Source of the DNA: Liolophura sinensis
Lineage: Eukaryota > Mollusca > Polyplacophora > Chitonida > Chitonidae
Length of the DNA stretch: 64,000 nucleotides
Reading direction: 5' to 3'
Assembly (NCBI RefSeq): GCF_032854445.1
Contig: NW_027018129.1
Coordinates: 1 to 64,000 of the forward strand
Shown: piece after piece, positions 1 through 9,894 of the stretch
Numbering within the stretch: position 1 is the stretch's first letter
How the letters are laid out: every line of letters begins with the position of its first letter
The notes under the pieces: model-generated
The model's input: only the letters and a program-made list of their open reading frames with translations
What the model was told of the DNA's origin: nothing
The model's database searches: none
Position numbers and translations under genes: made by a program

Positions 1-12
1 GGTAGCCCAGAC

Positions 13-18
13 GACGTC
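13..18. other. GACGTC palindrome in the monomer head
   Basis: GACGTC lies in the context CGACGTCAAA, one base short of a full CRE-type TGACGTCA. It recurs near the start of almost every monomer; one at about 17607 reads GGCGTC. This is given as a position only, and binding is not claimed. Confidence 0.4.
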
Positions 19-35
19 AAATCTTTGGGCCAAGC

Positions 36-48
36 CCATTTAACTCAC
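36..48. repeat. Short perfect inverted repeat, TGGGC-CAA-GCCCA
   Basis: Two 5-bp arms separated by three bases, present in nearly all monomers. Exceptions seen are the deletion near 7722 (TTGGCC), GGGCAAAGCC at 51154 and 57755, and GCAAATTT near 47312. It could form a small hairpin in a transcript, but no function is implied. Confidence 0.55.
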
Positions 49-95
49 CCAGGAGTTGTCTTACTTCTAAGTCGAAGATAAACTCAATGTCTTTA

Positions 96-107
96 TCTAC
101 ATGTAGA
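96..107. repeat. 12-bp perfect palindrome TCTACATGTAGA
   Basis: The 12 bases equal their own reverse complement. Outside them the flanks pair again after one A/A mismatch (TTT on the left, AAA on the right), giving a 20-bp imperfect palindrome at 92-111. I saw no substitution inside the 12-bp core in any monomer I checked. It sits 16 bases upstream of the TATATA tract. It is a candidate dimer-binding or cruciform-forming site, with no direct evidence of use. Confidence 0.7.
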
Positions 108-123
108 AAAACCACACCATTTG

Positions 124-135
124 TATATAAAAAAA
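124..135 (+). promoter_or_regulatory. TATATA plus A-tract (7-9 A's), TATA-box-like
   Basis: TATAT is followed by 7, 8 or 9 A's and then CACAAGG. Tract length is a monomer-type marker: 7 with GGAGTTG heads and a few others such as monomers 19, 24, 30, 75, 76, 87, 88, 90, 96 and 108; 8 in most others; 9 in monomers 5, 11 and 78. It resembles a TATA box and could seed satellite transcription on the plus strand, but an AT-rich tract of this kind also arises by chance and by slippage. Altered copies: TATATC at about 23218, loss of four bases at about 39704, and C-to-A after the tract at 53460. Confidence 0.35.
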
Positions 136-232
136 CACAAGGTACTTGATACAGTCCGCTGTAAAAAGTACAATTGAACACTGACCCACATCAATAAGGT
201 GCCAAAAGATGCGCAATTGAGCCAGGCATCTC

Positions 233-238
233 CAGCTG
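233..238. other. CAGCTG E-box-type palindrome
   Basis: CAGCTG lies in the context TCCAGCTGTTG inside the most conserved part of the monomer and is retained in essentially every copy. Monomers 113 and 116 change the following base (CTGTGG). The motif matches the generic E-box CANNTG; nothing more can be said. Confidence 0.4.
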
Positions 239-290
239 TTGAAAAATTGCAAATTTCCTTGGTTTCCATGGAGTAAGAGCCGTTGCTGGG

Positions 291-298
291 CACGTGAT
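291..298 (-). promoter_or_regulatory. CACGTG E-box, reads ATCACGTG on the minus strand
   Basis: CACGTGAT recurs once per monomer; its reverse complement ATCACGTG fits the yeast centromere element CDEI and Cbf1-type consensus RTCACRTG. The variant CATGTG, found only between about 40.9 and 58.6 kb, gives ATCACATG, which still fits that consensus. Nearly all other monomers keep the site intact. This is a resemblance only: a six-base palindrome is common, and no CDEIII-like partner was seen. Confidence 0.35.
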
Positions 299-428
299 CT
301 TGACATCAATGATTATTCATTTGTGGCTACAGCCAAAAGTATTGGTCGGAGAGCAACGCGGTTTGCACCATTCGATTTCTCGTCAAAAAATACGTCGGAT
401 TAGCCTCTTATCTGCAGCATTGGAACAG

Positions 429-461
429 TTTTTCCACTTTTGGATTTTTGCCTGGTCTTTT
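429..461 (+). other. T-rich tract cluster with length polymorphism
   Basis: Four runs of four or five T's lie within 33 bases. In one monomer class the first run expands to 7, 9 or 10 T's and the following bases change together to ACTTTTG(A/G)AATTTTACCTGG...GCTAATT. That class occurs in monomers starting at 10993, 13742, 16492, 29683, 30236, 35183, 39580, 43427, 46178 and 54974, with some individual differences. T-runs of this kind could terminate RNA polymerase III transcription, but no A-box/B-box promoter was found. Confidence 0.5.
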
Positions 462-496
462 TGCGAATTGAAATCGGCTACATTAACTATGTACAA

Positions 497-502
497 TCGC
501 GA
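497..502. other. TCGCGA palindrome in conserved monomer end
   Basis: TCGCGA in the context GTACAATCGCGACTGG lies in a stretch of about 80 bp that is nearly invariant across the array. Rare changes are TCGTGA at 40629 and GCGGACT at 43929. No binding factor is inferred. Confidence 0.4.
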
Positions 503-565
503 CTGGTCATTACTATATTCAACTTTTCATTATAAGTTATGTGCCCTTCGGTAGCCCAGACGACG

Positions 566-859
566 TCAAATCTTTGGGCCAAGCCCATTTAACTCACCCA
601 GCAAATGTCTTACTTCTAAGTCGAAGACAAACTCAATGTCTTTATCTACATGTAGAAAAACCACACCATTTGTATATAAAAAAAACACAAGGAACTTGAT
701 ACAGTGCGCTGTAAAAAGTACAATTGAACACTGACCCACATCAATAAGGTGCCAAAAGATGCGCAATTGGGCCAGGCATCTCCAGCTGTTGAAAAATTGC
801 AAATTTCCTTGGTTTCCATGGAGTAAGAGCCGTTGCTGGGCACGTGATCTTGACATCAA
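566..859 (-). other. Recurrent 97-codon minus-strand frame, judged non-coding
   Basis: Monomers with 8 A's carry an open minus-strand frame of up to 97 codons from a TTG/ATG pair. In monomers with 7 or 9 A's the same strand is frameshifted in the A-tract, so the C-terminal portion changes to another frame. Because a simple A-tract length change switches the product, and no domain, signal peptide or homologue is recognisable, selection for protein is unlikely. It is listed to explain the repeated open frames, not as a gene. Confidence 0.12.
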
Positions 860-3298
860 TGATTATTCATTTGTGGCTACAGCCAAAAGTAGTGGTCGGA
901 GAGCAACGCGGTTTGCACCATTGGATTTCTCGTCAAAAAATACGTCGGATTAGCCTCTTACCAGCAGCATTGGAACAGTTTTTCCACTTTTGGATTTTTG
1001 CCTGGTATTTTTTCTAATTGAAATCGGCTACATTAACTATGTACAATCGCGACTGGTCATTACTATATTCAACTTTTCATTATAAGTTATGTGCCCTTCG
1101 GTAGCCCAGACGACGTCAAATCTTTGGGCCAAGCCCATTTAACTCACCCAGGAGTTGTCTTACTTCTAAGTCGAAGATAAACTCAATGTCTTTATCTACA
1201 TGTAGAAAAACCACACCATTTGTATATAAAAAAACACAAGGTACTTGATACAGTCCGCTGTAAAAAGTACAATTGAACACTGACCCACATCAATAAGGTG
1301 CCAAAAGATGCGCAATTGGGCCAGGCATCTCCAGCTGTTGAAAAATTGCAAATTTCCTTGGTTTCCATGGAGTAAGAGCCGTTGCTGGGCACGTGATCTT
1401 GACATCAATGATTATTCATTTGTGGCTACAGCCAAAAGTAGTGGTCGGAGAGCAACGCGGTTTGCACCATTCGATTTCTCGTCAAAAAATACGTCGGATT
1501 AGCCTCTTACCAGCAGCATTGGAACAGTTTTTCCACTTTTGGATTTTTGCCTGGTCTTTTTGCGAATTGAAATCGGCTACATTAACTATGTACAATCGCG
1601 ACTGGTCATTACTATATTCAACTTTTCATTATAAGTTATGTGCCCTTCGGTAGCCCAGACGACGTCAAATCTTTGGGCCAAGCCCATTTAACTCACCCAG
1701 GAGTTGTCTTACTTCTAAGTCGAAGATAAACTCAATGTCTTTATCTACATGTAGAAAAACCACACCATTTGTATATAAAAAAACACAAGGTACTTGATAC
1801 AGTCCGCTGTAAAAAGTACAATTGAACACTGACCCACATCAATAAGGTGCCAAAAGATGCGCAATTGGGCCAGGCATCTCCAGCTGTTGAAAAATTGCAA
1901 ATTTCCTTGGTTTCCATGGAGTAAGAGCCGTTGCTGGGCACGTGATCTTGACATCAATGATTATTCATTTGTGGCTACAGCCAAAAGTATTGGTCGGAGA
2001 ACAACACGGTTTGCACCATTCGATTTCTCGTCAAAAAATACGTCGGATTAGCCTCTTATCAGCAGCATTGGAACAGTTTTTCCACTTTTGGATTTTTGCC
2101 TGGTGTTTTTGCGAATTGAAATCGGCTACATTAACTATGTACAATCGCGACTGGTCATTACTATATTCAACTTTTCATTATAAGTTATGTGCCCTTCGGT
2201 AGCACAGACGACGTCAAATCTTTGGGCCAAGCCCATTTAATTCACCCAGCAAATGTCTTACTTCTAAGTCGAAGACAAACTCAATGTCTTTATCTACATG
2301 TAGAAAAACCACACCATTTGTATATAAAAAAAAACACAAGGTACTTGATACAGTCCGCTGTAAAAAGTACAATTGAACACTGACCCACATCAATAAGGTG
2401 CCAAAAGATGCGCAATTGGGCCAGGCATCTCCAGCTGTTGAAAAATTGCAAATTTCCTTGGTTTCCATGGAGTAAGAGCCGTTGCTGGGCACGTGATCTT
2501 GACATCAATGATTATTCATTTGTGGCTACAGCCAAAAGTATTGGTCGGAGAACAACACGGTTTGCACCATTCGATTTCTCGTCAAAAAATACGTCGGATT
2601 AGCCTCTTATCAGCAGCATTGGAAGAGTTTTTCCACTTTTGGATTTTTGCCTGGTGTTTTTGCGAATTGAAATCGGCTACATTAACTATGTACAATCGCG
2701 ACTGGTCATTACTATATTCAACTTTTCATTATAAGTTATGTGCCCTTCGGTAGCACAGACGACGTCAAATCTTTGGGCCAAGCCCATTTAATTCACCCAG
2801 CAAATGTCTTACTTCTAAGTCGAAGACAAACTCAATGTCTTTATCTACATGTAGAAAAACCACACCATTTGTATATAAAAAAAACACAAGGTACTTGATA
2901 CAGTCCGCTGTAAAAAGTACAATTGAACACTGACCCACATCAATAAGGTGCCAAAAGATGCGCAATTGGGCCAGACATCTCCAGCTGTTGAAAAATTGCA
3001 AATTTCCATGGTTTCCATGGAGTAAGAGCCGTTGCTGGGCACGTGATCTTGACATCAATGATTATTCATTTGTGGCTACAGCCAAAAGTATTGGTCGGAG
3101 AGCAACGCGGTTTGCACCATTCGATTTTTCGTCAAAAAACACGTCGGATTAGCCTCTTACCAACAGCATTGGAACAGTTTTTCTACTTTTGGATTTTTGC
3201 CTGGTCTTTTTGCGAATTGAAATCGGCTACATTAACTATGTACAATCGCGACTGGTCATTACTATATTCAACTTTTCATTATAAGTTATGTGCCCTTC

Positions 3299-6200
3299 GG
3301 TAGCCCAGACGACGTCAAATCTTTGGGCCAAGCCCATTTAACTCACCCAGGAGTTGTCTTACTTCTAAGTCGAAGATAAACTCAATGTCTTTATCTACAT
3401 GTAGAAAAACCACACCATTTGTATATAAAAAAACACAAGGTACTTGATACAGTCCGCTGTAAAAAGTACAATTGAACACTGACCCACATCAATAAGGTGC
3501 CAAAAGATGCGCAATTGAGCCAGGCATCTCCAGCTGTTGAAAAATTGCAAATTTCCTTGGTTTCCATGGAGTAAGAGCCGTTGCTGGGCACGTGATCTTG
3601 ACATCAATGATTATTCATTTGTGGCTACAGCCAAAAGTATTGGTCGGAGAGCAACGCGGTTTGCACCATTCGATTTCTCGTCAAAAAATACGTCGGATTA
3701 GCCTCTTATCTGCAGCATTGGAACAGTTTTTCCACTTTTGGATTTTTGCCTGGTCTTTTTGCGAATTGAAATCGGCTACATTAACTATGTACAATCGCGA
3801 CTGGTCATTACTATATTCAACTTTTCATTATAAGTTATGTGCCCTTCGGTAGCCCAGACGACGTCAAATCTTTGGGCCAAGCCCATTTAACTCACCCAGC
3901 AAATGTCTTACTTCTAAGTCGAAGACAAACTCAATGTCTTTATCTACATGTAGAAAAACCACACCATTTGTATATAAAAAAAACACAAGGAACTTGATAC
4001 AGTGCGCTGTAAAAAGTACAATTGAACACTGACCCACATCAATAAGGTGCCAAAAGATGCGCAATTGGGCCAGGCATCTCCAGCTGTTGAAAAATTGCAA
4101 ATTTCCTTGGTTTCCATGGAGTAAGAGCCGTTGCTGGGCACGTGATCTTGACATCAATGATTATTCATTTGTGGCTACAGCCAAAAGTAGTGGTCGGAGA
4201 GCAACGCGGTTTGCACCATTGGATTTCTCGTCAAAAAATACGTCGGATTAGCCTCTTACCAGCAGCATTGGAACAGTTTTTCCACTTTTGGATTTTTGCC
4301 TGGTATTTTTTCTAATTGAAATCGGCTACATTAACTATGTACAATCGCGACTGGTCATTACTATATTCAACTTTTCATTATAAGTTATGTGCCCTTCGGT
4401 AGCCCAGACGACGTCAAATCTTTGGGCCAAGCCCATTTAACTCACCCAGGAGTTGTCTTACTTCTAAGTCGAAGATAAACTCAATGTCTTTATCTACATG
4501 TAGAAAAACCACACCATTTGTATATAAAAAAACACAAGGTACTTGATACAGTCCGCTGTAAAAAGTACAATTGAACACTGACCCACATCAATAAGGTGCC
4601 AAAAGATGCGCAATTGGGCCAGGCATCTCCAGCTGTTGAAAAATTGCAAATTTCCTTGGTTTCCATGGAGTAAGAGCCGTTGCTGGGCACGTGATCTTGA
4701 CATCAATGATTATTCATTTGTGGCTACAGCCAAAAGTAGTGGTCGGAGAGCAACGCGGTTTGCACCATTCGATTTCTCGTCAAAAAATACGTCGGATTAG
4801 CCTATTACCAGCAGCTTTGGAACAGTTTTTCCACTTTTGGATTTTTGCCTGGTCTTTTTGCGAATTGAAATCGGCTACATTAACTATGTACAATCGCGAC
4901 TGGTCATTACTATATTCAACTTTTCATTATAAGTTATGTGCCCTTCGGTAGCCCAGACGACGTCAAATCTTTGGGCCAAGCCCATTTAACTCACCCAGGA
5001 GTTTGTCTTACTTCTAAGTCGAAGATAAACTCAATGTCTTTATCTACATGTAGAAAAACCACACCATTTGTATATAAAAAAACACAAGGTACTTGATACA
5101 GTCCGCTGTAAAAAGTACAATTGAACACTGACCCACATCAATAAGGTGCCAAAAGATGCGCAATTGGGCCAGGCATCTCCAGCTGTTGAAAAATTGCAAA
5201 TTTCCTTGGTTTCCATGGAGTAAGAGCCGTTGCTGGGCACGTGATCTTGACATCAATGATTATTCATTTGTGGCTACAGCCAAAAGTATTGGTCGGAGAA
5301 CAACACGGTTTGCACCATTCGATTTCTCGTCAAAAAATACGTCGGATTAGCCTCTTATCAGCAGCATTGGAACAGTTTTTCCACTTTTGGATTTTTGCCT
5401 GGTGTTTTTGCGAATTGAAATCGGCTACATTAACTATGTACAATCGCGACTGGTCATTACTATATTCAACTTTTCATTATAAGTTATGTGCCCTTCGGTA
5501 GCACAGACGACGTCAAATCTTTGGGCCAAGCCCATTTAATTCACCCAGCAAATGTCTTACTTCTAAGTCGAAGACAAACTCAATGTCTTTATCTACATGT
5601 AGAAAAACCACACCATTTGTATATAAAAAAAAACACAAGGTACTTGATACAGTCCGCTGTAAAAAGTACAATTGAACACTGACCCACATCAATAAGGTGC
5701 CAAAAGATGCGCAATTGGGCCAGGCATCTCCAGCTGTTGAAAAATTGCAAATTTCCTTGGTTTCCATGGAGTAAGAGCCGTTGCTGGGCACGTGATCTTG
5801 ACATCAATGATTATTCATTTGTGGCTACAGCCAAAAGTATTGGTCGGAGAACAACACGGTTTGCACCATTCGATTTCTCGTCAAAAAATACGTCGGATTA
5901 GCCTCTTATCAGCAGCATTGGAACAGTTTTTCCACTTTTGGATTTTTGCCTGGTGTTTTTGCGAATTGAAATCGGCTACATTAACTATGTACAATCGCGA
6001 CTGGTCATTACTATATTCAACTTTTCATTATAAGTTATGTGCCCTTCGGTAGCACAGACGACGTCAAATCTTTGGGCCAAGCCCATTTAATTCACCCAGC
6101 AAATGTCTTACTTCTAAGTCGAAGACAAACTCAATGTCTTTATCTACATGTAGAAAAACCACACCATTTGTATATAAAAAAAACACAAGGTACTTGATAC

Positions 6201-6597
6201 AGTCCGCTGTAAAAAGTACAATTGAACACTGACCCACATCAATAAGGTGCCAAAAGATGCGCAATTGGGCCAGACATCTCCAGCTGTTGAAAAATTGCAA
6301 ATTTCCATGGTTTCCATGGAGTAAGAGCCGTTGCTGGGCACGTGATCTTGACATCAATGATTATTCATTTGTGGCTACAGCCAAAAGTATTGGTCGGAGA
6401 GCAACGCGGTTTGCACCATTCGATTTTTCGTCAAAAAACACGTCGGATTAGCCTCTTACCAACAGCATTGGAACAGTTTTTCTACTTTTGGATTTTTGCC
6501 TGGTCTTTTTGCGAATTGAAATCGGCTACATTAACTATGTACAATCGCGACTGGTCATTACTATATTCAACTTTTCATTATAAGTTATGTGCCCTTC
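3299..6597 (+). repeat. HOR A, copy 2 (six monomers, 3299 bp)
   Basis: Monomers start at 3299, 3848, 4398, 4947, 5497 and 6048 and repeat copy 1 in the same order. By eye I find four differences: C-to-A at 4804, A-to-T at 4816, one extra T in GGAGTTTGTC at about 5002, and C at 5924 where copy 1 has G at 2625. Copies of 3.3 kb with so few differences imply recent duplication or ongoing homogenisation. Confidence 0.93.
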
Positions 6598-8794
6598 GGT
6601 AGCCCAGACGACGTCAAATCTTTGGGCCAAGCCCATTTAACTCACCCAGGAGTTGTCTTACTTCTAAGTCGAAGATAAACTCAATGTCTTTATCTACATG
6701 TAGAAAAACCACACCATTTGTATATAAAAAAACACAAGGTACTTGATACAGTCCGCTGTAAAAAGTACAATTGAACACTGACCCACATCAATAAGGTGCC
6801 AAAAGATGCGCAATTGAGCCAGGCATCTCCAGCTGTTGAAAAATTGCAAATTTCCTTGGTTTCCATGGAGTAAGAGCCGTTGCTGGGCACGTGATCTTGA
6901 CATCAATGATTATTCATTTGTGGCTACAGCCAAAAGTATTGGTCGGAGAGCAACGCGGTTTGCACCATTCGATTTCTCGTCAAAAAATACGTCGGATTAG
7001 CCTCTTATCTGCAGCATTGGAACAGTTTTTCCACTTTTGGATTTTTGCCTGGTCTTTTTGCGAATTGAAATCGGCTACATTAACTATGTACAATCGCGAC
7101 TGGTCATTACTATATTCAACTTTTCATTATAAGTTATGTGCCCTTCGGTAGCCCAGACGACGTCAAATCTTTGGGCCAAGCCCATTTAACTCACCCAGCA
7201 AATGTCTTACTTCTAAGTCGAAGACAAACTCAATGTCTTTATCTACATGTAGAAAAACCACACCATTTGTATATAAAAAAAACACAAGGAACTTGATACA
7301 GTGCGCTGTAAAAAGTACAATTGAACACTGACCCACATCAATAAGGTGCCAAAAGATGCGCAATTGGGCCAGGCATCTCCAGCTGTTGAAAAATTGCAAA
7401 TTTCCTTGGTTTCCATGGAGTAAGAGCCGTTGCTGGGCACGTGATCTTGACATCAATGATTATTCATTTGTGGCTACAACCAAAAGTATTAATCGGAGAG
7501 CAACGCGGTTTGCACCATTGGATTTCTCGTCAAAAAAATACGTCGGATTAGCCTCTTACCAGCAGCATTGGAACAGTTTTTCCACTTTTGGATTTTTGCC
7601 TGGTATTTTTTCTAATTGAAATCGGCTACATTAACTATGTACAATCGCGACTGGTCATTACTATATTCAACTTTTCATTATAAGTTATGTGCCCTTCGGT
7701 AGCCCAGACGACGTCAAATCTTTGGCCAAGCCCATTTAACTCACCCAGGAGTTGTCTTACTTCTAAGTCGAAGATAAACTCAATGTCTTTATCTACATGT
7801 AGAAAAACCACACCATTTGTATATAAAAAAACACAAGGTACTTGATACAGTCCGCTGTAAAAAGTACAATTGAACACTGACCCACATCAATAAGGTGCCA
7901 AAAGATGCGCAATTGGGCCAGGCATCTCCAGCTGTTGAAAAATTGCAAATTTCCTTGGTTTCCATGGAGTAAGAGCCGTTGCTGGGCACGTGATCTTGAC
8001 ATCAATGATTATTCATTTGTGGCTACAGCCAAAAGTATTGGTCGGAGAGCAACGCGGTTTGCACCATTCGATTTCTCGTCAAAAAATACGTCGGATTAGC
8101 CTCTTACCAGCAGCATTGGAACAGTTTTTCCACTTTTGGATTTTTGCCTGGTCTTTTTGCGAATTGAAATCGGCTACATTAACTATGTACAATCGCGACT
8201 GGTCATTACTATATTCAACTTTTCATTATAAGTTATGTGCCCTTCGGTAGCCCAGACGACGTCAAATCTTTGGGCCAAGCCCATTTAACTCACCCAGGAG
8301 TTGTCTTACTTCTAAGTCGAAGATAAACTCAATGTCTTTATCTACATGTAGAAAAACCACACCATTTGTATATAAAAAAACACAAGGTACTTGATACAGT
8401 CCGCTGTAAAAAGTACAATTGAACACTGACCCACATCAATAAGGTGCCAAAAGATGCGCAATTGGGCCAGGCATCTCCAGCTGTTGAAAAATTGCAAATT
8501 TCCTTGGTTTCCATGGAGTAAGAGCCGTTGCTGGGCACGTGATCTTGACATCAATGATTATTCATTTGTGGCTACAGCCAAAAGTATTGGTCGGAGAACA
8601 ACACGGTTTGCACCATTCGATTTCTCGTCAAAAAATACGTCGGATTAGCCTCTTATCAGCAGCATTGGAACAGTTTTTCCACTTTTGGATTTTTGCCTGG
8701 TCTTTTTGCGAATTGAAATCGGCTACATTAACTATGTACAATCGCGACTGGTCATTACTATATTCAACTTTTCATTATAAGTTATGTGCCCTTC
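6598..8794 (+). repeat. HOR A, copy 3 (diverging, four monomers)
   Basis: Monomers start at 6598, 7147, 7698 and 8246. The first matches monomer 1 of HOR A. The second keeps GTGCGC, GGAACTTG and TTTTTTCTAATTG but has changes at about 7478-7492 (CAACCAAAAGTATTAATCGG) and an extra A near 7525. The third has lost one G near 7722 (TTTGGCC) and AGTAGTGG is replaced by AGTATTGG. The fourth matches monomer 4 except that TGTTTTTGCG is TCTTTTTGCG. The unit breaks off in the next monomer. Confidence 0.8.
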
Positions 8795-9344
8795 GGTAGC
8801 ACAGACGACGTCAAATCTTTGGGCCAAGCCCATTTAATTCACCCAGCAAATGTCTTACTTCTAAGTCGAAGACAAACTCAATGTCTTTATCTACATGTAG
8901 AAAAACCACACCATTTGTATATAAAAAAAACACAAGGTACTTGATACAGTCCGCTGTAAAAAGTACAATTGAACACTGACCCACATCAATAAGGTGCCAA
9001 AAGATGCGCAATTGGGCCAGACATCTCCAGCTGTTGAAAAATTGCAAATTTCGTTGGTTTCCATGGAGTAAGAGCCGTTGCTGGGCACGTGATCTTGACA
9101 TCAATGATTATTCATTTGTGGCTACAGCCAAAAGTATTGGTCGGAGAGCAACGCGGTTTGCACCATTCGATTTCTCGTCAAAAAATACGTCGGATTAGCC
9201 TCTTACCAGCAGCATTGGAACAGTTTTTCCACTTTTGGATTTTTGCCTGGTCTTTTTGCGAATTGAAATCGGCTACATTAACTATGTACAATCGCGACTG
9301 GTCATTACTATATTCAACTTTTCATTATAAGTTATGTGCCCTTC
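8795..9344 (+). repeat. Junction monomer 17 between HOR A and HOR B
   Basis: The first part (AGCACAG, TTAATTCACCC, 8 A's, GACATCTCC) matches the last monomers of HOR A. From TTTCGTTGG at about 9053 onward it carries the G variant otherwise seen only in HOR B monomers at 12095 and 14844, and its tail matches theirs. The A-to-B switch therefore probably lies between about 9021 and 9053. A recombination junction is the simplest reading; an independent C-to-G change is possible. Confidence 0.6.
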
Positions 9345-9894
9345 GGTAGCCCAGACGACGTCAAATCTTTGGGCCAAGCCCATTTAACTCACCCAGCAAA
9401 TGTCTTACTTCTAAGTCGAAGACAAACTCAATGTCTTTATCTACATGTAGAAAAACCACACCATTTGTATATAAAAAAAACACAAGGTACTTGATACAGT
9501 GCGCTGTAAAAAGTACAATTGAACACTGACCCACATCAATAAGGTGCCAAAAGATGCGCAATTGGGCCAGGCATCTCCAGCTGTTGAAAAATTGCAAATT
9601 TCCTTGGTTTCCATGGAGTAAGAGCCGTTGCTGGGCACGTGATCTTGACATCAATGATTATTCATTTGTGGCTACAGCCAAAAGTATTGGTCGGAGAGCA
9701 ACGCGGTTTGCACCATTCGATTTCTCGTCAAAAAATACGTCGGATTAGCCTCTTACCAGCATCATTGGAACAGTTTTTCCACTTTTGGATTTTTGCCTGG
9801 TCTTTTTGCGAATTGAAATCGGCTACATTAACTATGTACAATCGCGACTGGTCATTACTATATTCAACTTTTCATTATAAATTATGTGCCCTTC
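9345..9894 (+). repeat. Monomer 18, full-length member lost from later HOR B copies
   Basis: It has a GCAAATGTC head, 8 A's, GTGCGC, a private ACCAGCATCATTGG, and ends CATTATAAATTATG instead of CATTATAAGTTATG. The monomer at 15393 is the same type (same head, GTGCGC, AAATT end). In HOR B copy 1 the equivalent is fused into monomer 23 (start 12095), which keeps only the AAATT end. Confidence 0.7.

Larger units (their letters stand above)
1..549 (+). repeat. Representative satellite monomer (monomer 1)
   Basis: This monomer is 549 bp, about 41% GC by hand count, with 19 CpGs. Using its coordinates as a map: the head at 1-90 holds the type-defining variants (GGAGTTGTC at 52-60 here, GCAAATGTC in the other type). 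A palindrome lies at 96-107, TATATA plus A-tract at 124-135, and a fairly conserved middle at about 150-325. A variable zone at about 330-470 carries most of the HOR-specific variants and T-runs. A conserved end at about 470-549 contains TCGCGA at 497-502. I see no clear internal subrepeat. A private G-to-A change in GCAATTGAGCC (normally GGGCC) marks this monomer and its HOR copies at 3299 and 6598. Confidence 0.95.
294..554 (+). other. Recurrent 86-codon open frame, judged non-coding
   Basis: An open frame of 86 codons runs from a GTG (first ATG at 309) across the second half of the monomer into the next monomer's first TAG. It recurs in most monomers but is not protected. It is stopped or shifted by TTTTTCTAATTG in monomers 2, 8 and 14, by GCTAATTG or GCTAAGTG in many others, and by indels at 42-45 kb. 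It has no recognisable domain, no conserved ATG start context and no substitution pattern favouring silent changes. It is reported only so that a reader does not mistake it for a gene family. Confidence 0.15.
1..3298 (+). repeat. HOR A, copy 1 (six monomers, 3298 bp)
   Basis: Monomers start at 1, 550, 1100, 1649, 2198 and 2749. Diagnostic variants in order: GAGCC in monomer 1; GTGCGC with GGAACTTG, AGTAGTGG, TTGGATTT and TTTTTTCTAATTG in monomer 2; GGAGTTG head with AGTAGTGG in monomer 3; GGAGTTG head with ACAACACGG and TGTTTTTGCG in monomer 4; AGCACAG, 9 A's and ACAACACGG in monomer 5; GACATC, TTTCCATGG and ACACGTCGG in monomer 6. The same order returns at 3299. Confidence 0.93.

Noticed and set aside
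330-400. CENP-B box
   Set aside because: Stretches such as ATTCGATTTCTCGTC and TTTTCGTCAAAAAATACGTCGG contain TTCG but do not fit NTTCGNNNNANNCGGGN. I found no match on either strand of the consensus monomer.
294-859. Repeated open frames of 60-137 codons on both strands throughout the window
   Set aside because: They are the same few frames in every monomer, many starting at GTG or TTG. A-tract length, tail stop codons and indels break or switch them freely. No domain or homologue is recognisable. I treat all of them as chance frames in satellite DNA.
1-6597. Assembly artefact as the sole explanation of the tandem HOR copies
   Set aside because: Copies differ at scattered positions, and several independent HORs with different periods are present, which a simple duplicated contig would not give. 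Copy number may still be wrong, and this cannot be excluded without reads.
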